Of a stretch of 63,041 nucleotides of DNA, positions 1-10,500 are shown in pieces (position 1 is the stretch's first letter; the number at the start of each line of letters is the position of its first letter). The notes under the pieces are model-generated. The model did not search any database and had not been told where the DNA came from. It worked only from the letters and a program-made list of their open reading frames with translations. The stretch is from Paenibacillus sp. FSL R5-0490 (lineage in GTDB: Bacteria > Bacillota > Bacilli > Bacillales > Cytobacillaceae), in assembly GCF_001956215.1 (NCBI RefSeq), contig NZ_MRTQ01000027.1:1-63041 (forward strand). Direction: 5' to 3'. Position numbers and translations under genes: made by a program.

Positions 1-80
1 AAAAGACTAATGATTTAAACGTTGACGTATTGTTCGTTCAGTTTTCAAAGATCAATCTGCCGCTCAGAAGCGACTTTACT

Positions 81-109
81 AATATATCATTTCTCAATCG
101 CTTCGTCAA
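81..109 (-). promoter_or_regulatory. rRNA operon promoter P2
   Basis: On the minus strand a -35 TTGACG (104-109) and a -10 TATATT (81-86) are separated by exactly 17 bases. Downstream lies the CTTTGAAAACTGAAC leader motif typical of Bacillus rRNA operons (about 36-50). The 16S gene itself would start just left of position 1 and is not in the window. Confidence 0.85.
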
Positions 110-163
110 CAACTTTTTTAAAAACTTTCAAATGCTGTTAGCGTCTCAAGCGACTGTTTTTAT

Positions 164-192
164 ATAATAACACCTGCTACCCAGAAGGTCAA
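164..192 (-). promoter_or_regulatory. rRNA operon promoter P1
   Basis: Minus-strand -35 TTGACC (187-192) and -10 TATTAT (164-169) are 17 bases apart. The pair lies about 83 bases upstream of P2, giving the tandem P1/P2 layout of Bacillus rrn operons. Nothing between here and the ptsG terminator codes for protein. Confidence 0.85.
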
Positions 193-235
193 CAAATTAT
201 TCATAAAAAATATAAGGATTTTATTATCCTTTCAA

Positions 236-277
236 AATTAAAAGAAACCAGCTGTTTGAACCGCAGCTGGTTTCTTC
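236..277 (-). terminator. Rho-independent terminator of ptsG
   Basis: A GAAACCAGCTG/CAGCTGGTTTC hairpin just after the ptsG stop is followed on the minus strand by a T-rich run. It separates ptsG from the downstream rRNA promoters. Confidence 0.85.
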
Positions 278-288
278 TATATTATATA

Positions 289-2349
289 TTATTGTTTTGA
301 GATGACGATGATATCTTTTTCTTTAAGATCAACAGCGCCAGGCTTATTAATTTTAATCGCCTCACCCTGCTGAAGGTTTGTGAAGACGATCGGTGTAATA
401 ATAGAAGTGGCGTTTTCCCCGATATAATCAAGATCCACTTTCAATAGCGGCTGTCCAGCTTCTACACGGTCATTTTCAGCAATTAACGCTTCAAATCCCT
501 GGCCTTTCAGGTTAACTGTATCGATACCCACATGAATCAGGATTTCACGGCCTGAGTCTGAAAGGATGCCGATTGCGTGCTTAGTCGGGAACATATTAAC
601 GATTTTCCCGTCTACCGGTGAAACTACAGTTCCCTCTGAAGGCACAATCGCAAAACCATCACCCATCATCTTACCTGAGAATACAGCGTCAGGTACTTCT
701 GTAATTGGTTTGATTTCACCTTTTATTGGCGCAATGAATGAATCTTCCTTATGTTCAGTCTGAAGAGCCTCAGGATTTACTTCTTCAATCTGCTGCTCCA
801 CTCCGCCTTCCGGAGCTTTTTCAACTGCGCGCGGTCTTTTGCCGCTCATGATGTCTTTCATTTGGCCTTTGATTGTTTCAGATCTCGGGCCAAAGATAGC
901 CTGAATGTTGTTTCCAACTTCCAGTACCCCAGAAGCGCCAAGTTTTTTCAAGCGTTCTTTATCTACATTTTTAATATCGTTTACTGATACACGAAGTCGA
1001 GTAATACAAGCATCTAGATGAGCGATGTTTTCTTGTCCGCCCATAGCATCAAGAACTTCATATGGAAGATCTCCACCTTTGCCTGAAGCAGCCGATTCTT
1101 CATCTTCTACTTCTTCACGGCCAGGAGTCATTAAATTAAATTTGCGGATGGCAAATCTGAAGCCAAAGTAATAGATCACAGCGAATACCAATCCAACCGG
1201 AATAACAATCCAGGCATTTGTCTGAGGGTTGATTAATCCGAATAAAATATAGTCAATCAAACCGCCTGAGAAAGTCATGCCGATTTTCACATCCAAGAGA
1301 TGCATGGTCATAAACGAAAGACCTGCAAACACTGCGTGTACAGCAAACAAAATCGGAGCTACGAACAAGAATGAGAATTCAAGCGGCTCTGTGATACCTG
1401 TTAAGAAAGAAGTTAATGCCGCAGACGCCATAAGACCTCCGACTACCACTTTCTTTTCAGGACGTGCTTCATGATAAATGGCTAATGCAGCAGCAGGCAG
1501 ACCGAACATCATGAACGGGAATTTACCAGTCATAAATGTACCCGCAGTAAGGTTTTGTACATTGTCACTGATTTGCGCCATGAAAATCCGCTGGTCTCCG
1601 CGTACTGTTTCACCTGCATTCGTTACATACTGTCCAAATTCATACCAGAACGGAGAGTAGAAAATATGATGCAGACCAAAAGGAATCAGCGACCGTTCAA
1701 TTAAGCCAAATATAAATGCTGATAAAGTCAGGTTTGCATGAACCATGTTTTGTGAGAAGGCATTTAATCCTTCCTGGATTGGCGGCCAAATAACCAGCAT
1801 CAGCAAACCAAGGACTACTGATGCAGCAGCCGTAATAATGGGAACGAAACGTTTCCCTGCAAAGAATCCTAAGTATGAAGGAAGTTCGATTTCATAGAAT
1901 TTGTTGTATAATGCAGCAGCGATAATCCCAACTATAATACCGCCGAATACACCAGTTTGCAGAGTTGGAATACCTAAGATATTCGCATAATTAAGTCCAT
2001 TTACATCCTCTGCCGTTATTCCGGCAGCCGTACCCATTGTCACGTTCATAATCAAATAACCGATAATAGCAGCTAGCGCAGCTACACCTTCACCGCCTGC
2101 CAAACCAACAGCTACACCAACTGCAAATAACACCGGCAGGTTGGCAAAGACGATATCCCCTGCTTTTTGCATAACCTGGGCAACGATTTCAACCCCGCTG
2201 TTATCCAGGAACGGAGCCAGTTCGAGCAGCGCCGGATTCTGCAGAGCCGCACCAAGAGCAAGCAGAATCCCCGCTGCAGGCAGCAAGGCTACAGGAAGCA
2301 TCAAGGCTTTTCCGACTTTTTGCAGGACGCCAAATACTTTTTTAAACAT
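289..2349 (-). CDS. ptsG: Glucose-specific PTS transporter EIICBA
   Basis: This protein imports glucose across the membrane and phosphorylates it, with phosphate passed from HPr. The 686 residues show three fused domains. EIIC (about 1-400) has many hydrophobic segments and the GITEPLEF motif near residue 318. EIIB (about 425-505) has its phosphocysteine C448 in [12 protein letters not shown] (about 535-686) has the active histidine H606 in ILIHVGID. The length and domain order match Bacillus PtsG. The start has a strong TAGGGGG site seven bases upstream. The preceding leader carries a RAT/terminator and the next gene upstream is glcT, so induction by GlcT antitermination is expected. Confidence 0.96.
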   Translation of the reverse strand: MFKKVFGVLQKVGKALMLPVALLPAAGILLALGAALQNPALLELAPFLDNSGVEIVAQVMQKAGDIVFANLPVLFAVGVAVGLAGGEGVAALAAIIGYLIMNVTMGTAAGITAEDVNGLNYANILGIPTLQTGVFGGIIVGIIAAALYNKFYEIELPSYLGFFAGKRFVPIITAAASVVLGLLMLVIWPPIQEGLNAFSQNMVHANLTLSAFIFGLIERSLIPFGLHHIFYSPFWYEFGQYVTNAGETVRGDQRIFMAQISDNVQNLTAGTFMTGKFPFMMFGLPAAALAIYHEARPEKKVVVGGLMASAALTSFLTGITEPLEFSFLFVAPILFAVHAVFAGLSFMTMHLLDVKIGMTFSGGLIDYILFGLINPQTNAWIVIPVGLVFAVIYYFGFRFAIRKFNLMTPGREEVEDEESAASGKGGDLPYEVLDAMGGQENIAHLDACITRLRVSVNDIKNVDKERLKKLGASGVLEVGNNIQAIFGPRSETIKGQMKDIMSGKRPRAVEKAPEGGVEQQIEEVNPEALQTEHKEDSFIAPIKGEIKPITEVPDAVFSGKMMGDGFAIVPSEGTVVSPVDGKIVNMFPTKHAIGILSDSGREILIHVGIDTVNLKGQGFEALIAENDRVEAGQPLLKVDLDYIGENATSIITPIVFTNLQQGEAIKINKPGAVDLKEKDIIVISKQ

Positions 2350-2410
2350 ATGTTAACCCCCTAAATTTTTTACTCATTAAGCGTTTTCATTTAATAGCGG
2401 CAACCATTAA

Positions 2411-2530
2411 AAAATAAAAAAGGCATGAGGAAAAAAGGATAGAATCCAGGTGCATACAAGGGTATCATACCCTATTTCCCTAAATTCAATTACCTTTCTT
2501 CACTCATGCCTGATCGAATCAGTAACACGT
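2411..2530 (-). promoter_or_regulatory. GlcT-responsive RAT antiterminator and terminator in the ptsG leader
   Basis: The minus-strand leader begins ACGTGTTACTGATTCGATCA near 2530, which closely resembles the B. subtilis ptsG RAT. Its 3' part overlaps the 5' arm of a terminator: AGGCATGAG at 2503-2511 pairs with CTCATGCCT at 2421-2429, followed by a T-rich run. GlcT bound to the RAT would prevent the terminator from forming and allow ptsG transcription. Confidence 0.85.
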
Positions 2531-2566
2531 AAAGACTTGCCATTTCTGGACAAGATACTATCGTAA

Positions 2567-3409
2567 TTAATTTATTTTCTTTTGAAGCCTTTGCAGATGC
2601 ATAGTCAGATACACAGCTTCTGCGTTATAGACTGTTTTTTTTAATGTTTGCTGCATTACTTTAATGAGCTTCCATGAGAGATTGTAGCATACCGGGTATT
2701 CTTCTTTCAAGAGTGAAGTTATTTTTTCCGGTTCTTCAACGATCTCGCCTTTGTTGACCCTTTCAATGGTGAAGCGGATATGGCGGACAAGCCTCATATA
2801 ATCGATGCTGTCTTTATCAATTTGAATGTCCAGCTGGTCTTCAATCATGTTAACGAGATGAGTCACCAGCTGAGAATGCTGATTCACTTCGGATAAATCA
2901 CGGTTCATTACAGCACTGTGAACGTGCAGGGCAATAAACCCAATCTCTCCTTCCGGCAAATAAATACCCGTGCGATGCCCTATAAGATTTACAACTTCCT
3001 GGGCGATTTCGAATTCAAATGGGTAAAGTGTCTTCGTTTCGATAAGAAAAGGATTTCTCATTTCCATCCCTTTCTTCATGCGTGTTATCGCAAACATCAA
3101 GTGGTCAGTAAGCGCAACATGGATATGCTCATTAAGCATGGAGTTTGCCCTTTGTTTAATCAATTGGATCGAGGAGATAATTGCCTCAAGCAATTCATTC
3201 TCCACATAAGGCATGAGCTTCAGATAATTCTCCTGCTCTTTTTCATTTTTAAGCACAAAAAGCTTTTCAACCAAAGCAGAATCGATTGGCTGGCCCGATT
3301 TCCGGTTAAAGCCAATCCCCTTTCCAATCAGGACGACTTCTCCCAATGACTCATGGCTGCCAATAAGGACGTTATTATTCAGCACTTTTTTTACCTTGTA
3401 CTCACCCAT
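2567..3409 (-). CDS. glcT: BglG/SacY-family transcription antiterminator GlcT
   Basis: GlcT is an RNA-binding protein that stops early termination in the ptsG leader when glucose PTS flux leaves it unphosphorylated. The 280-residue product has the N-terminal RNA-binding (CAT) domain starting MGEYKVKKVLNNNVLIGSH, then two PRD domains. Conserved PRD histidines are seen in NEHIHVALTDH and FIALHVHSAV. I chose the ATG at 3409 because GGGGAG lies just upstream and the protein then aligns with the family; the frame stays open to 3523 without such a site. ptsG follows directly, and a sigma-A promoter lies upstream. Confidence 0.93.
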   Translation of the reverse strand: MGEYKVKKVLNNNVLIGSHESLGEVVLIGKGIGFNRKSGQPIDSALVEKLFVLKNEKEQENYLKLMPYVENELLEAIISSIQLIKQRANSMLNEHIHVALTDHLMFAITRMKKGMEMRNPFLIETKTLYPFEFEIAQEVVNLIGHRTGIYLPEGEIGFIALHVHSAVMNRDLSEVNQHSQLVTHLVNMIEDQLDIQIDKDSIDYMRLVRHIRFTIERVNKGEIVEEPEKITSLLKEEYPVCYNLSWKLIKVMQQTLKKTVYNAEAVYLTMHLQRLQKKIN

Positions 3410-3443
3410 TCTCTTCTCCCCGCCCATTAAACAATGTACTCTC

Positions 3444-3472
3444 ATGGTATAAAAGCCTGTACGGGAAGTCAA
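3444..3472 (-). promoter_or_regulatory. Sigma-A promoter of glcT
   Basis: Minus-strand TTGACT (3467-3472) and TACCAT (3444-3449) have a 17-base spacer. They lie between the pbuG terminator and the glcT start. Confidence 0.6.
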
Positions 3473-3487
3473 CGAATCGATTTGAAT

Positions 3488-3516
3488 TAAAAAGAGACCC
3501 GCATCCCAGCGGGTCC
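3488..3516 (-). terminator. Terminator of pbuG
   Basis: A GGGACCCGC/GCGGGTC hairpin followed by CTTTTT on the minus strand lies a few bases after the pbuG stop. Confidence 0.85.
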
Positions 3517-3527
3517 CACACATCCTG

Positions 3528-4856
3528 TTACTTCAGGAAAATGAAATACATAACAAATATGACAAACAGCACATACATGATTGGGTGAATCTCTTTGATT
3601 CTTCCTTTTACAATCATGGTGATTGGGTAGAAGATAAATCCGATTGCAATTCCTGTTGCGATGCTGTAAGTCAATGGCATTGCAATAATTGTCAGGAATG
3701 CCGGAACAGCAATTTCAAACTTTGTCCAGTCAATGTTGCCTAATGATGCAACCATCAATACACCGACAATGATCAGTGCTGGAGCCGTCACCGCAGAAGT
3801 AATGACTTCTAATAGCGGGAAGAAAAATAATGAAAGCAGGAAGAACCCAGCTGTGACAATTGATGCAAATCCTGTTCTAGCACCTGCCGCAACCCCTGAT
3901 GAAGATTCTATAAAGGAAGTTGTGGTGGATGTTCCGAAAATCGCACCAACGACTGTTGCTGTTGAGTCTGCCAGAAGCGCTTTACCTGCACGAGGCAATT
4001 TATTTTCTTTCATTAAGCCCGCCTGGTTGGCAACACCCACCAACGTTCCAGCTGTATCAAAGAAGTCGACGAACAGGAATGTCAGGACAACGACCAGCAT
4101 GCTGGTTGAGAAGAATGAAGGGTCGCTGTATGCCCCGAATGCCGCTCCGAACGTTGGAGCCACACTTGGCACAGAATCAACTACCTTTCCAGGGACGTCA
4201 ATCAAGCCGGCAATCATCCCAGTAACTGTGGTAATTACCATACCTATAAAGATTCCGCCATTAATTCCTTTTGTCATCAGGATCACTGTTATGACGATGC
4301 CGAAAATAGCCAGGAGCACATTCCCGTCAGTAAAATCGCCTAATCCAACAAGGACCGCATCATTGTTGACAATAAGCCCTGCGCTTTGAGCGCCGACAAA
4401 TGTAATAAACAAACCGATTCCGGCACTGACCGCATACTTTAATTCTGCAGGAATCGAGTTAATAATTTTTTCACGCAAACCTGACAGGGATAAAAGGATA
4501 AAAATAATCCCTGAGATCAGAACCCCGCCTAATGCATGCTGCCAAGGAATTCCCATTGTTAACACAACTGTATATGCAAAAAACGCATTTAATCCCATTC
4601 CGGGTGCAAGTGCAATCGGGTATTTGGCTAATACCCCCATTAAAAGGGATCCGATTGCCGCAGCCACTGCTGTCGCCACAAAAACTGCCCCATAGTCCAT
4701 TCTCATGGCATCCGGCAAATCCGGTATATCCATTAACGATAAAGTAATCGGGTTAACGACTAAAATATAAGCCATTGCTAAAAACGTTGTGAGTCCGCCG
4801 ATGAATTCACGGCGATAGTTCGTACCAAGTTCTTCAAACTGGAAGTACTTCTTCAT
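3528..4856 (-). CDS. pbuG: Guanine/hypoxanthine permease PbuG
   Basis: This NCS2-type (AzgA-like) purine permease imports guanine and hypoxanthine. The 442 residues include about a dozen hydrophobic segments, start MKKYFQFEELGTNYRREFIGGLTTFLAM, and carry the family stretch GMGLNAFFAYT. It sits beside guaA as in B. subtilis. The leader holds a guanine riboswitch, so high guanine should switch the gene off. An adenine permease of the same family is a less likely alternative; the riboswitch and the gene order favour PbuG. Confidence 0.92.
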   Translation of the reverse strand: MKKYFQFEELGTNYRREFIGGLTTFLAMAYILVVNPITLSLMDIPDLPDAMRMDYGAVFVATAVAAAIGSLLMGVLAKYPIALAPGMGLNAFFAYTVVLTMGIPWQHALGGVLISGIIFILLSLSGLREKIINSIPAELKYAVSAGIGLFITFVGAQSAGLIVNNDAVLVGLGDFTDGNVLLAIFGIVITVILMTKGINGGIFIGMVITTVTGMIAGLIDVPGKVVDSVPSVAPTFGAAFGAYSDPSFFSTSMLVVVLTFLFVDFFDTAGTLVGVANQAGLMKENKLPRAGKALLADSTATVVGAIFGTSTTTSFIESSSGVAAGARTGFASIVTAGFFLLSLFFFPLLEVITSAVTAPALIIVGVLMVASLGNIDWTKFEIAVPAFLTIIAMPLTYSIATGIAIGFIFYPITMIVKGRIKEIHPIMYVLFVIFVMYFIFLK

Positions 4857-4893
4857 TTCTTTTCCCCCTATTGTCTATCTTTATTTTCACAAT

Positions 4894-5068
4894 AAAAAAA
4901 ACTCCGGTATTGAGTACCGGAGCATTGACAACTGGCTCGTGCTTGCCATAGGGAAAAACAAAAAAGAATAAAGGCAAAAACATCCCTATTTGCACTTACC
5001 TCGTAGTCAAGCTATTTACGGCAGCTCGGTAGAAACTTTTGGGCCATATCCCCAAGATTATACGACGT
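4894..5068 (-). promoter_or_regulatory. Guanine riboswitch of pbuG
   Basis: The minus-strand aptamer spans 5068-4998 with P1 arms ACGTCGTA and TACGAGGT. Its core GATATGGC, AGTTTCTACC, GCCGTAAAT and GACTAC is canonical for the purine class. The J3/1 base is C (GACTA), which specifies guanine rather than adenine. The expression platform ends in a terminator, CTCCGGTA/TACCGGAG plus eight T (4894-4922). Confidence 0.94.
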
Positions 5069-5170
5069 AAAACGACATATTTAATTCTTCTTTATCATAG
5101 CACCTCAAAAAGTCCCAGTCAATAGAAAAAGCGAACATTTTCATGTCCGCTTTTTATTATTGTTCGTATT

Positions 5171-6724
5171 TTATTCCCACTCAATCGTAGCAGGCGGCTT
5201 GCTCGTAATATCGTACACAACCCGGTTTACATGTGATACTTCATTCACGATTCTTGTTGAAATAATTTCCAGCACATCCCAAGGGATACGTGCCCAGTCA
5301 GATGTCATGCCATCAATTGAAGTAACGGCACGGATTCCAATCGTATAATCATACGTCCGGGCATCACCCATTACCCCCACACTGCGGATGTCGGGCAGAA
5401 CAGTGAAGTATTGCCAAATATCACGGTCCAGACCTGCCTTTTTAATTTCCTCACGCAAAATGGCATCAGACTCGCGCACAATTTCCAGTTTGTCTTCTGA
5501 AATCTCTCCCAGAACACGGATGCCTAATCCCGGACCTGGGAATGGCTGTCTCCACACGATTTCATCCGGAATGCCAAGCTCAGATCCCAATGCACGCACT
5601 TCATCTTTAAACAGAGTGTTAAGCGGCTCAATCAGCTTAAATTGCATATCTTCAGGAAGCCCGCCTACATTGTGATGAGATTTAATCGTCTGGGCAGTAG
5701 CTGTTCCACTTTCAATAATATCGGTATAAAGTGTTCCTTGTGCAAGGAAATCAATGCCTTCAAGCTTAGCAGCTTCATCATCGAATACATAGATGAATTC
5801 ATTGCCAATGATTTTACGCTTTTGTTCAGGATCGCTCACACCTTTAAGCTTATTCATAAAGCGTTCCTGGGCATCCACTTTAATTACATTCATATTAAAG
5901 CCATCAGCAAATGTCTTCATGACGCCTTCTGCTTCATCTTTTCTCAGCAGGCCGTGATCCACGAAAATACATGTCAGCTGGTCGCCGATTGCTTTATGGA
6001 TAAGGACGGCAACAACAGATGAGTCAACCCCGCCGCTCAATGCGCAAAGCACCTTTTTATCTCCAACTTCCTGGCGGATCTTTTCCATTTCAATTTCAAT
6101 GAAGTTCTCCATTGACCAATCACCGGTACAGCCGCAAACACCGAACACAAAGTTTTTCAGCATATCATTTCCATGAACGGAGTGGCGCACTTCTGGGTGG
6201 AATTGAACAGCGTATAAACCGCGCTCTTCATTGCTCATAGCCGCAATCGGGCATGATGGATTGGTACCATCCACTGTGAAACCAGCCGGAGCCTCTACAA
6301 CAAGATCGCCATGGCTCATCCAGACTGTCTGTTCCCGAGGAAGATCTGTAAACAATTTGGACTCGTTTTCAATCTTCATGATCGCCTTTCCGTATTCACG
6401 GTGCTTGGCAGGTTCTACTTTTCCATCAAAGTGCATGGTCATCAGCTGCATGCCATAGCAGATTCCAAAAATCGGCAAGCCCAGTTCAAAAATTTCTTCA
6501 TCACAGCGGAAGGCATTTTCGCCATAGACACTGTTAGGACCTCCGGAGAAAATAATTCCTTTCGGATTCATTTCCTTGATTTCTGCAGCTGTAATCGTAT
6601 GCGGATGCAGCTCGCTGTATACACCAAACTCACGAATTCTGCGTGTGATTAACTGATTGTACTGGCTTCCAAAGTCCAGCACTACTATCATTTCCTGATT
6701 TTGAAGTTCTGTTTTCCCCGTCAC
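5171..6724 (-). CDS. guaA: GMP synthase (glutamine-hydrolysing)
   Basis: GuaA converts XMP to GMP using ATP and glutamine in the cytosol. The N-terminal glutaminase has its nucleophile cysteine in GICYGMQL and the His-Glu pair in AVQFHPEV. The ATP-pyrophosphatase P-loop is [10 protein letters not shown]. The C-terminal dimerisation domain ends in the usual TIEWE. I chose the GTG at 6724 (517 residues): GAGGTG lies six bases upstream, whereas the in-frame GTG at 6733 is itself part of that ribosome site. A guanine riboswitch precedes the gene, closing a feedback loop on GMP synthesis. Confidence 0.96.
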   Translation of the reverse strand: MTGKTELQNQEMIVVLDFGSQYNQLITRRIREFGVYSELHPHTITAAEIKEMNPKGIIFSGGPNSVYGENAFRCDEEIFELGLPIFGICYGMQLMTMHFDGKVEPAKHREYGKAIMKIENESKLFTDLPREQTVWMSHGDLVVEAPAGFTVDGTNPSCPIAAMSNEERGLYAVQFHPEVRHSVHGNDMLKNFVFGVCGCTGDWSMENFIEIEMEKIRQEVGDKKVLCALSGGVDSSVVAVLIHKAIGDQLTCIFVDHGLLRKDEAEGVMKTFADGFNMNVIKVDAQERFMNKLKGVSDPEQKRKIIGNEFIYVFDDEAAKLEGIDFLAQGTLYTDIIESGTATAQTIKSHHNVGGLPEDMQFKLIEPLNTLFKDEVRALGSELGIPDEIVWRQPFPGPGLGIRVLGEISEDKLEIVRESDAILREEIKKAGLDRDIWQYFTVLPDIRSVGVMGDARTYDYTIGIRAVTSIDGMTSDWARIPWDVLEIISTRIVNEVSHVNRVVYDITSKPPATIEWE

Positions 6725-6865
6725 ACTGTTCACCTCATTAAATTTGTTATATTGCCTTTAGTCTTCTCTCCTGCAGATAAAATATCTAGTAAAAATATAA
6801 TTTCTCAAGCATTTCATATATATCAGCGGGAAGCTGGACAATAAAAAAACCGGGACTCTTTCTCC

Positions 6866-6993
6866 ACAAAAAAAAGTGAAGGCAGAATTCCGGTTCTCAC
6901 GTATAGCAAAAAACTTCTTCTGCCTTCATAGTCAGATCATTTACGGCGATCCGGTAGAGACTTTCGAACCATATTATCGAGGATATATGAAGG
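6866..6993 (-). promoter_or_regulatory. Guanine riboswitch of guaA
   Basis: The minus-strand aptamer spans 6993-6923 with P1 CCTTCATAT/CTATGAAGG, core ATATGGTT, GTCTCTACC, GCCGTAAAT and GACTATG, and the guanine-specifying C. The 3' arm of P1 overlaps the 5' arm of a terminator (GAAGGCAGAA/TTCTGCCTTC followed by eight T, ending near 6866). Ligand binding and termination are therefore coupled. B. subtilis itself is better known for this switch on pbuG, xpt and pur than on guaA. Confidence 0.93.
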
Positions 6994-7080
6994 TGCATGA
7001 TTTAATTGTGTAAAACGGCAAAACCCGAACAATATGCCGCTGTCTTATTTGCCTATTGTAACAACAGCCACAAATCCCGG

Positions 7081-9285
7081 TCAAGCTATTGTCCTTTTAA
7101 TTAAATTTTCCCACAATTCCTTCGTATCATTCCAGCTTCCTTCTTTCATGACTCCCCTGTAGACAAGCTCTTCGTAGCGGGCTGTCAGCCTGCTCATTTC
7201 CCTTGTTGAGAAAAAACTGTCAACATACTTGGCATAATCCCTTAAGGTTTGTCCGCTTTTCCGTTTTAACCCGTATCGGTCCAATTCCTTCAAAAGAATC
7301 AGGTAAGCCTTGGAGAAGTGCTCATCATTCCTTGTTCTTTTAAATCTCCAGATGAAATAATAAGGAAGCCATTTACCCCGTTTTTGGTAAATCAGGATAA
7401 CAAGCAAAGCAGCTGCCAATACGGCTGCTCCAATGACTTTCCAATGTTCTTTAAAGAAAGACTCTATATTGCCCAAAAGCTTTTCTAAAGTAAACGGCGA
7501 CTCTTCAGATGAAGTTACGTCAGGTTTGTCCGGCTTGACAGGAGTCTCAGTCTCTTTTGGCTTTTCTGCCTCCGGCTGGTTCGTATTTTCACCGGCCGTG
7601 TCAAAATTGAACTGAACGTTATTGTTAAAGCCTTGGGTTGGTTCAAATGGAACCCAGCCCATTTCAGGAAAATAAATTTCCACCCATGAATGGGCATTGT
7701 TATTTGTTACCTCAAACAAGCGAAGACCAGACCCAAGCGACTGCTTAAATTCTCCTTCTGTATAGCCCTTTACCCATCTTGCCGGCAATCCAATCGACCT
7801 CGCCATAACCACCATGGAGGAAGAGAAATTGTCGCAATACCCTTGCTTGGTATCAAATAAAAATTGGTCCACATAATCCTCATTTTCATCCGGAACCGCT
7901 ACATCTGTCTGGCTGTAGCTATACTCAGCTCTGCGGAAATACTTCTCAAGCTCCCGGGCTTTTTCAAACCAATCCGGCTGATCCTGAGTGATTTCCTGCG
8001 CCAGCTCCCTGACTCTTTCAGGCAGTTCTTCAGGCAGCTGTGTATATCGGGACAAAAATTCCTCAGGAAGTGATTCCGCTTTTGCTCCCGATGCCTTCAT
8101 GGCAGTCACACTGTATTCAGGCACCGCAAAATCCAATTTGTAATCTTCCAATGCAAATGGCCGTCCGCTATCCAATGTCCGGATCTTTTCTGTGGCCGTT
8201 TCCAGCTCATAGGTAATGAAAGGCGAGGCTTCTATACTTTTTAACCCTAACGGATACACCACATGAGGGTAATTCATAAAAGTATAAACCGAGCTTACTT
8301 CTTCAGTGGTTTCAATTGCATCGTTATCGATGAACGATGTAACCGGGATTTCTTCTCCCATTCCAAACGGAAGGTATTCCCCTTCAGGCTGAGAGGTTAC
8401 CCAGCCCTTGCCTGTATACGTATCCTTCGTTTCCACCTTCCAGTAATGGCGGGACTCCACTTCCGCCCTGAAAACCACAGCGTTATCTCCTATAAAAGGG
8501 CCGCCAAGGCGGGAATCGTCTTCTCCATAGCCGATTTTCTGAATACCCGAGCCATCACTGCCGCTGTTTTGCCCATAGGATTTAATAAACGGAACAGGAT
8601 CGGGCCAAATCGGTTCTGCCTTAGGAGCAGCAAATCCCAAGCCGGTGCTTAGCGCGATCAGGGCAGTCAGCGGAATCATCCATTTTCGCGATAGAGAGGC
8701 TTCTTTCTTCAGCCCTTCCTGCTCCAGAACGCGGTTAAACGTTAAGATGCCCATAACTGCAAAGCCCGCAATAACTGTCCTGACAATCGCTGCGTCTGCC
8801 GTGTAAGGTGTAAAGGTGTCCAGGACCGTTATATAAATGAGTGTCATGAAAAAGAAAATGAAAATCTGCCTGCGATTAATCAGCCAGTACTGAATCAAAT
8901 AGGTCATCAGCCACAGCAGTATGAAAAAAAGCAGGCTTCTGAAAAGATTGGTTATGGCGGGCCAGTCTCTCTCAGCAAGCAATTCTAAGTTGTGCCACAT
9001 ATCCGATGCAAACACGGCTATCCATGAAAACTGAAAAAAGGAGCCTTCAAAATATAAATAATGCAGCTCATATAAAATATAAAGCACCTTAATAATACTG
9101 CTCATTACTGGACTTACACCAAAGAAAGCCAGCAGGAGTGACAATACAAGGAACACAAGGAAAACGATAATATTCGACGTATCTGTCAGCTCTTCAACCG
9201 GGCGCAGCCATTCCCATAATAAGAAAAAGCCAAGAACATAAAGAAGAAAGGTGGCAAAATCCTTTTGAACCCGCTGATATCCCAT
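7081..9285 (-). CDS. yebA: Membrane-anchored transglutaminase-like protein (YebA)
   Basis: The 734-residue protein has about six N-terminal membrane segments (to residue 220, DUF3488/TgpA-like). An extracytoplasmic domain follows, then a transglutaminase core with C484 (GYCDNFSSS), H532 (NAHSWVEI) and an acidic residue E548 (PFEPT). A last membrane segment lies near 640, followed by a cytoplasmic DUF4129-like tail. Its start overlaps the yeaD stop as TAATG, so the two are translationally coupled. Gene order yeaC-yeaD-yebA-guaA matches B. subtilis. The substrate is unknown; a role in the cell envelope or peptide processing is inferred from topology. Confidence 0.88.
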   Translation of the reverse strand: MGYQRVQKDFATFLLYVLGFFLLWEWLRPVEELTDTSNIIVFLVFLVLSLLLAFFGVSPVMSSIIKVLYILYELHYLYFEGSFFQFSWIAVFASDMWHNLELLAERDWPAITNLFRSLLFFILLWLMTYLIQYWLINRRQIFIFFFMTLIYITVLDTFTPYTADAAIVRTVIAGFAVMGILTFNRVLEQEGLKKEASLSRKWMIPLTALIALSTGLGFAAPKAEPIWPDPVPFIKSYGQNSGSDGSGIQKIGYGEDDSRLGGPFIGDNAVVFRAEVESRHYWKVETKDTYTGKGWVTSQPEGEYLPFGMGEEIPVTSFIDNDAIETTEEVSSVYTFMNYPHVVYPLGLKSIEASPFITYELETATEKIRTLDSGRPFALEDYKLDFAVPEYSVTAMKASGAKAESLPEEFLSRYTQLPEELPERVRELAQEITQDQPDWFEKARELEKYFRRAEYSYSQTDVAVPDENEDYVDQFLFDTKQGYCDNFSSSMVVMARSIGLPARWVKGYTEGEFKQSLGSGLRLFEVTNNNAHSWVEIYFPEMGWVPFEPTQGFNNNVQFNFDTAGENTNQPEAEKPKETETPVKPDKPDVTSSEESPFTLEKLLGNIESFFKEHWKVIGAAVLAAALLVILIYQKRGKWLPYYFIWRFKRTRNDEHFSKAYLILLKELDRYGLKRKSGQTLRDYAKYVDSFFSTREMSRLTARYEELVYRGVMKEGSWNDTKELWENLIKRTIA

Positions 9286-10499
9286 TACATGCCCACCCCC
9301 GAAAACACATCTGCAAAATGTCCGTTATGAACTAATATGACACGTATTCCCCTGGCATTCGCAGAGGCTTTAAGCAGCAGTTCATCACCGGAAGGAGATT
9401 CATGCTCATTTTTGATTAAAAATATCGTCATGGCCCCATTTTTGGAAGTAAAAAATCCGGCTTTCTCTATAAGTACTTTTGTTAATTGTGCTGTAACAAT
9501 CATCAGCTGACTGTTCTGCTGCAGAAGAAAATGCTCTGCTTCAAGAACCCGGTCCACGGATGCTGCCGAATCATCTTTTATTTTTGCCAAATGATGAAAC
9601 AGCTGAAGCTGGTGTGCTTCTCCGCCTCTGATAGGAAAAGCTGTCCGGGCAGCTGCAGAGGTCAAAAACCCGACCTGTGCTCCTTTACGTAGAATCGCCC
9701 TTACAATGGAGGCAGTAAACGAAACGATGGCCTCAAATCGGCTATCCGCTGCACAGTCCATCAGAATATAGACATCATGGGATTGTCTTTGTTCAAATTC
9801 CTTGGTCATAATATCATTTCGCTTTGCGGTAGCTTTCCAGTTAATCCAGGAAAATCTGTCTCCCGGCTGATACTCCCTGATGCCGATTGCCATGGAAGTA
9901 TCCCTTTGCACCCGCTCTTTTGAAGCAGTCATTCCCTGTTCGTAATGATGTGCCATGGGCTTATAGATGATTTCCTCATACGCCGGGTAGACAATCATCC
10001 TGCTCTCAGCGGGAGCTTGCCTTTCTTTCTCTACTAAACCAAGCAGATCACCTGTTTTAAAACGGACAGAGGCAAAAATATGCTCTCCCCTGGGCAGACT
10101 ATTAATCTTGTATTGAATGGACATTTCCTTCTGGAACCCCGGAAATAAGAATCTCTTTGCCTCGTTTGACTTCCTGGCATGCAGGAGCTGTTCACTCATT
10201 TCATCCTCAATGACGAGGTATAATAAAGGAAAAGCTGACCCCCTGCTTATCTTCAGAGCAATCACTGCCTGCTCACCCGCATTGTATTCTGTTTTCGGCA
10301 GGATCCGCTCCACTTTAACGCCGTTTAATGAATAAAACGACAGACCCAGTGCATATAAAGCAAACGGCACAAAGCTGTAAAACAAAAACCAGCTGACAAA
10401 GCCGCCCTGGAACATGGCATACGAAAAGGTGAACAAAATAAGCAGAAATAGTACAATCAGCTTCCAGACACCTTTCAGTGTATTTAACAGCTGTTTCAT
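9285..10499 (-). CDS. yeaD: DUF58 domain membrane protein (YeaD)
   Basis: The 404-residue protein has two N-terminal membrane segments (about 12-65), a beta-rich region, and a DUF58 core with GIREYQPGDRFSWINWKATAK near residue 205. DUF58 is a von Willebrand A-like fold usually partnered with MoxR ATPases. Here it follows the MoxR gene by one base and is coupled to yebA. The trio probably works as one membrane-associated chaperone or envelope unit; the client is not known. Confidence 0.86.
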   Translation of the reverse strand: MKQLLNTLKGVWKLIVLFLLILFTFSYAMFQGGFVSWFLFYSFVPFALYALGLSFYSLNGVKVERILPKTEYNAGEQAVIALKISRGSAFPLLYLVIEDEMSEQLLHARKSNEAKRFLFPGFQKEMSIQYKINSLPRGEHIFASVRFKTGDLLGLVEKERQAPAESRMIVYPAYEEIIYKPMAHHYEQGMTASKERVQRDTSMAIGIREYQPGDRFSWINWKATAKRNDIMTKEFEQRQSHDVYILMDCAADSRFEAIVSFTASIVRAILRKGAQVGFLTSAAARTAFPIRGGEAHQLQLFHHLAKIKDDSAASVDRVLEAEHFLLQQNSQLMIVTAQLTKVLIEKAGFFTSKNGAMTIFLIKNEHESPSGDELLLKASANARGIRVILVHNGHFADVFSGVGM

Positions 10500-10500
10500 T

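Noticed and set aside
3490..3523. Extended GlcT N-terminus from 3523
   Set aside because: The extra codons read through the pbuG terminator and the glcT promoter, and the ATG at 3409 has a proper ribosome site.
3733..4389. Long plus-strand open frame (218 codons) inside pbuG
   Set aside because: It is antisense to a well-conserved permease, has no ribosome site, and its composition mirrors the hydrophobic codons of the other strand.
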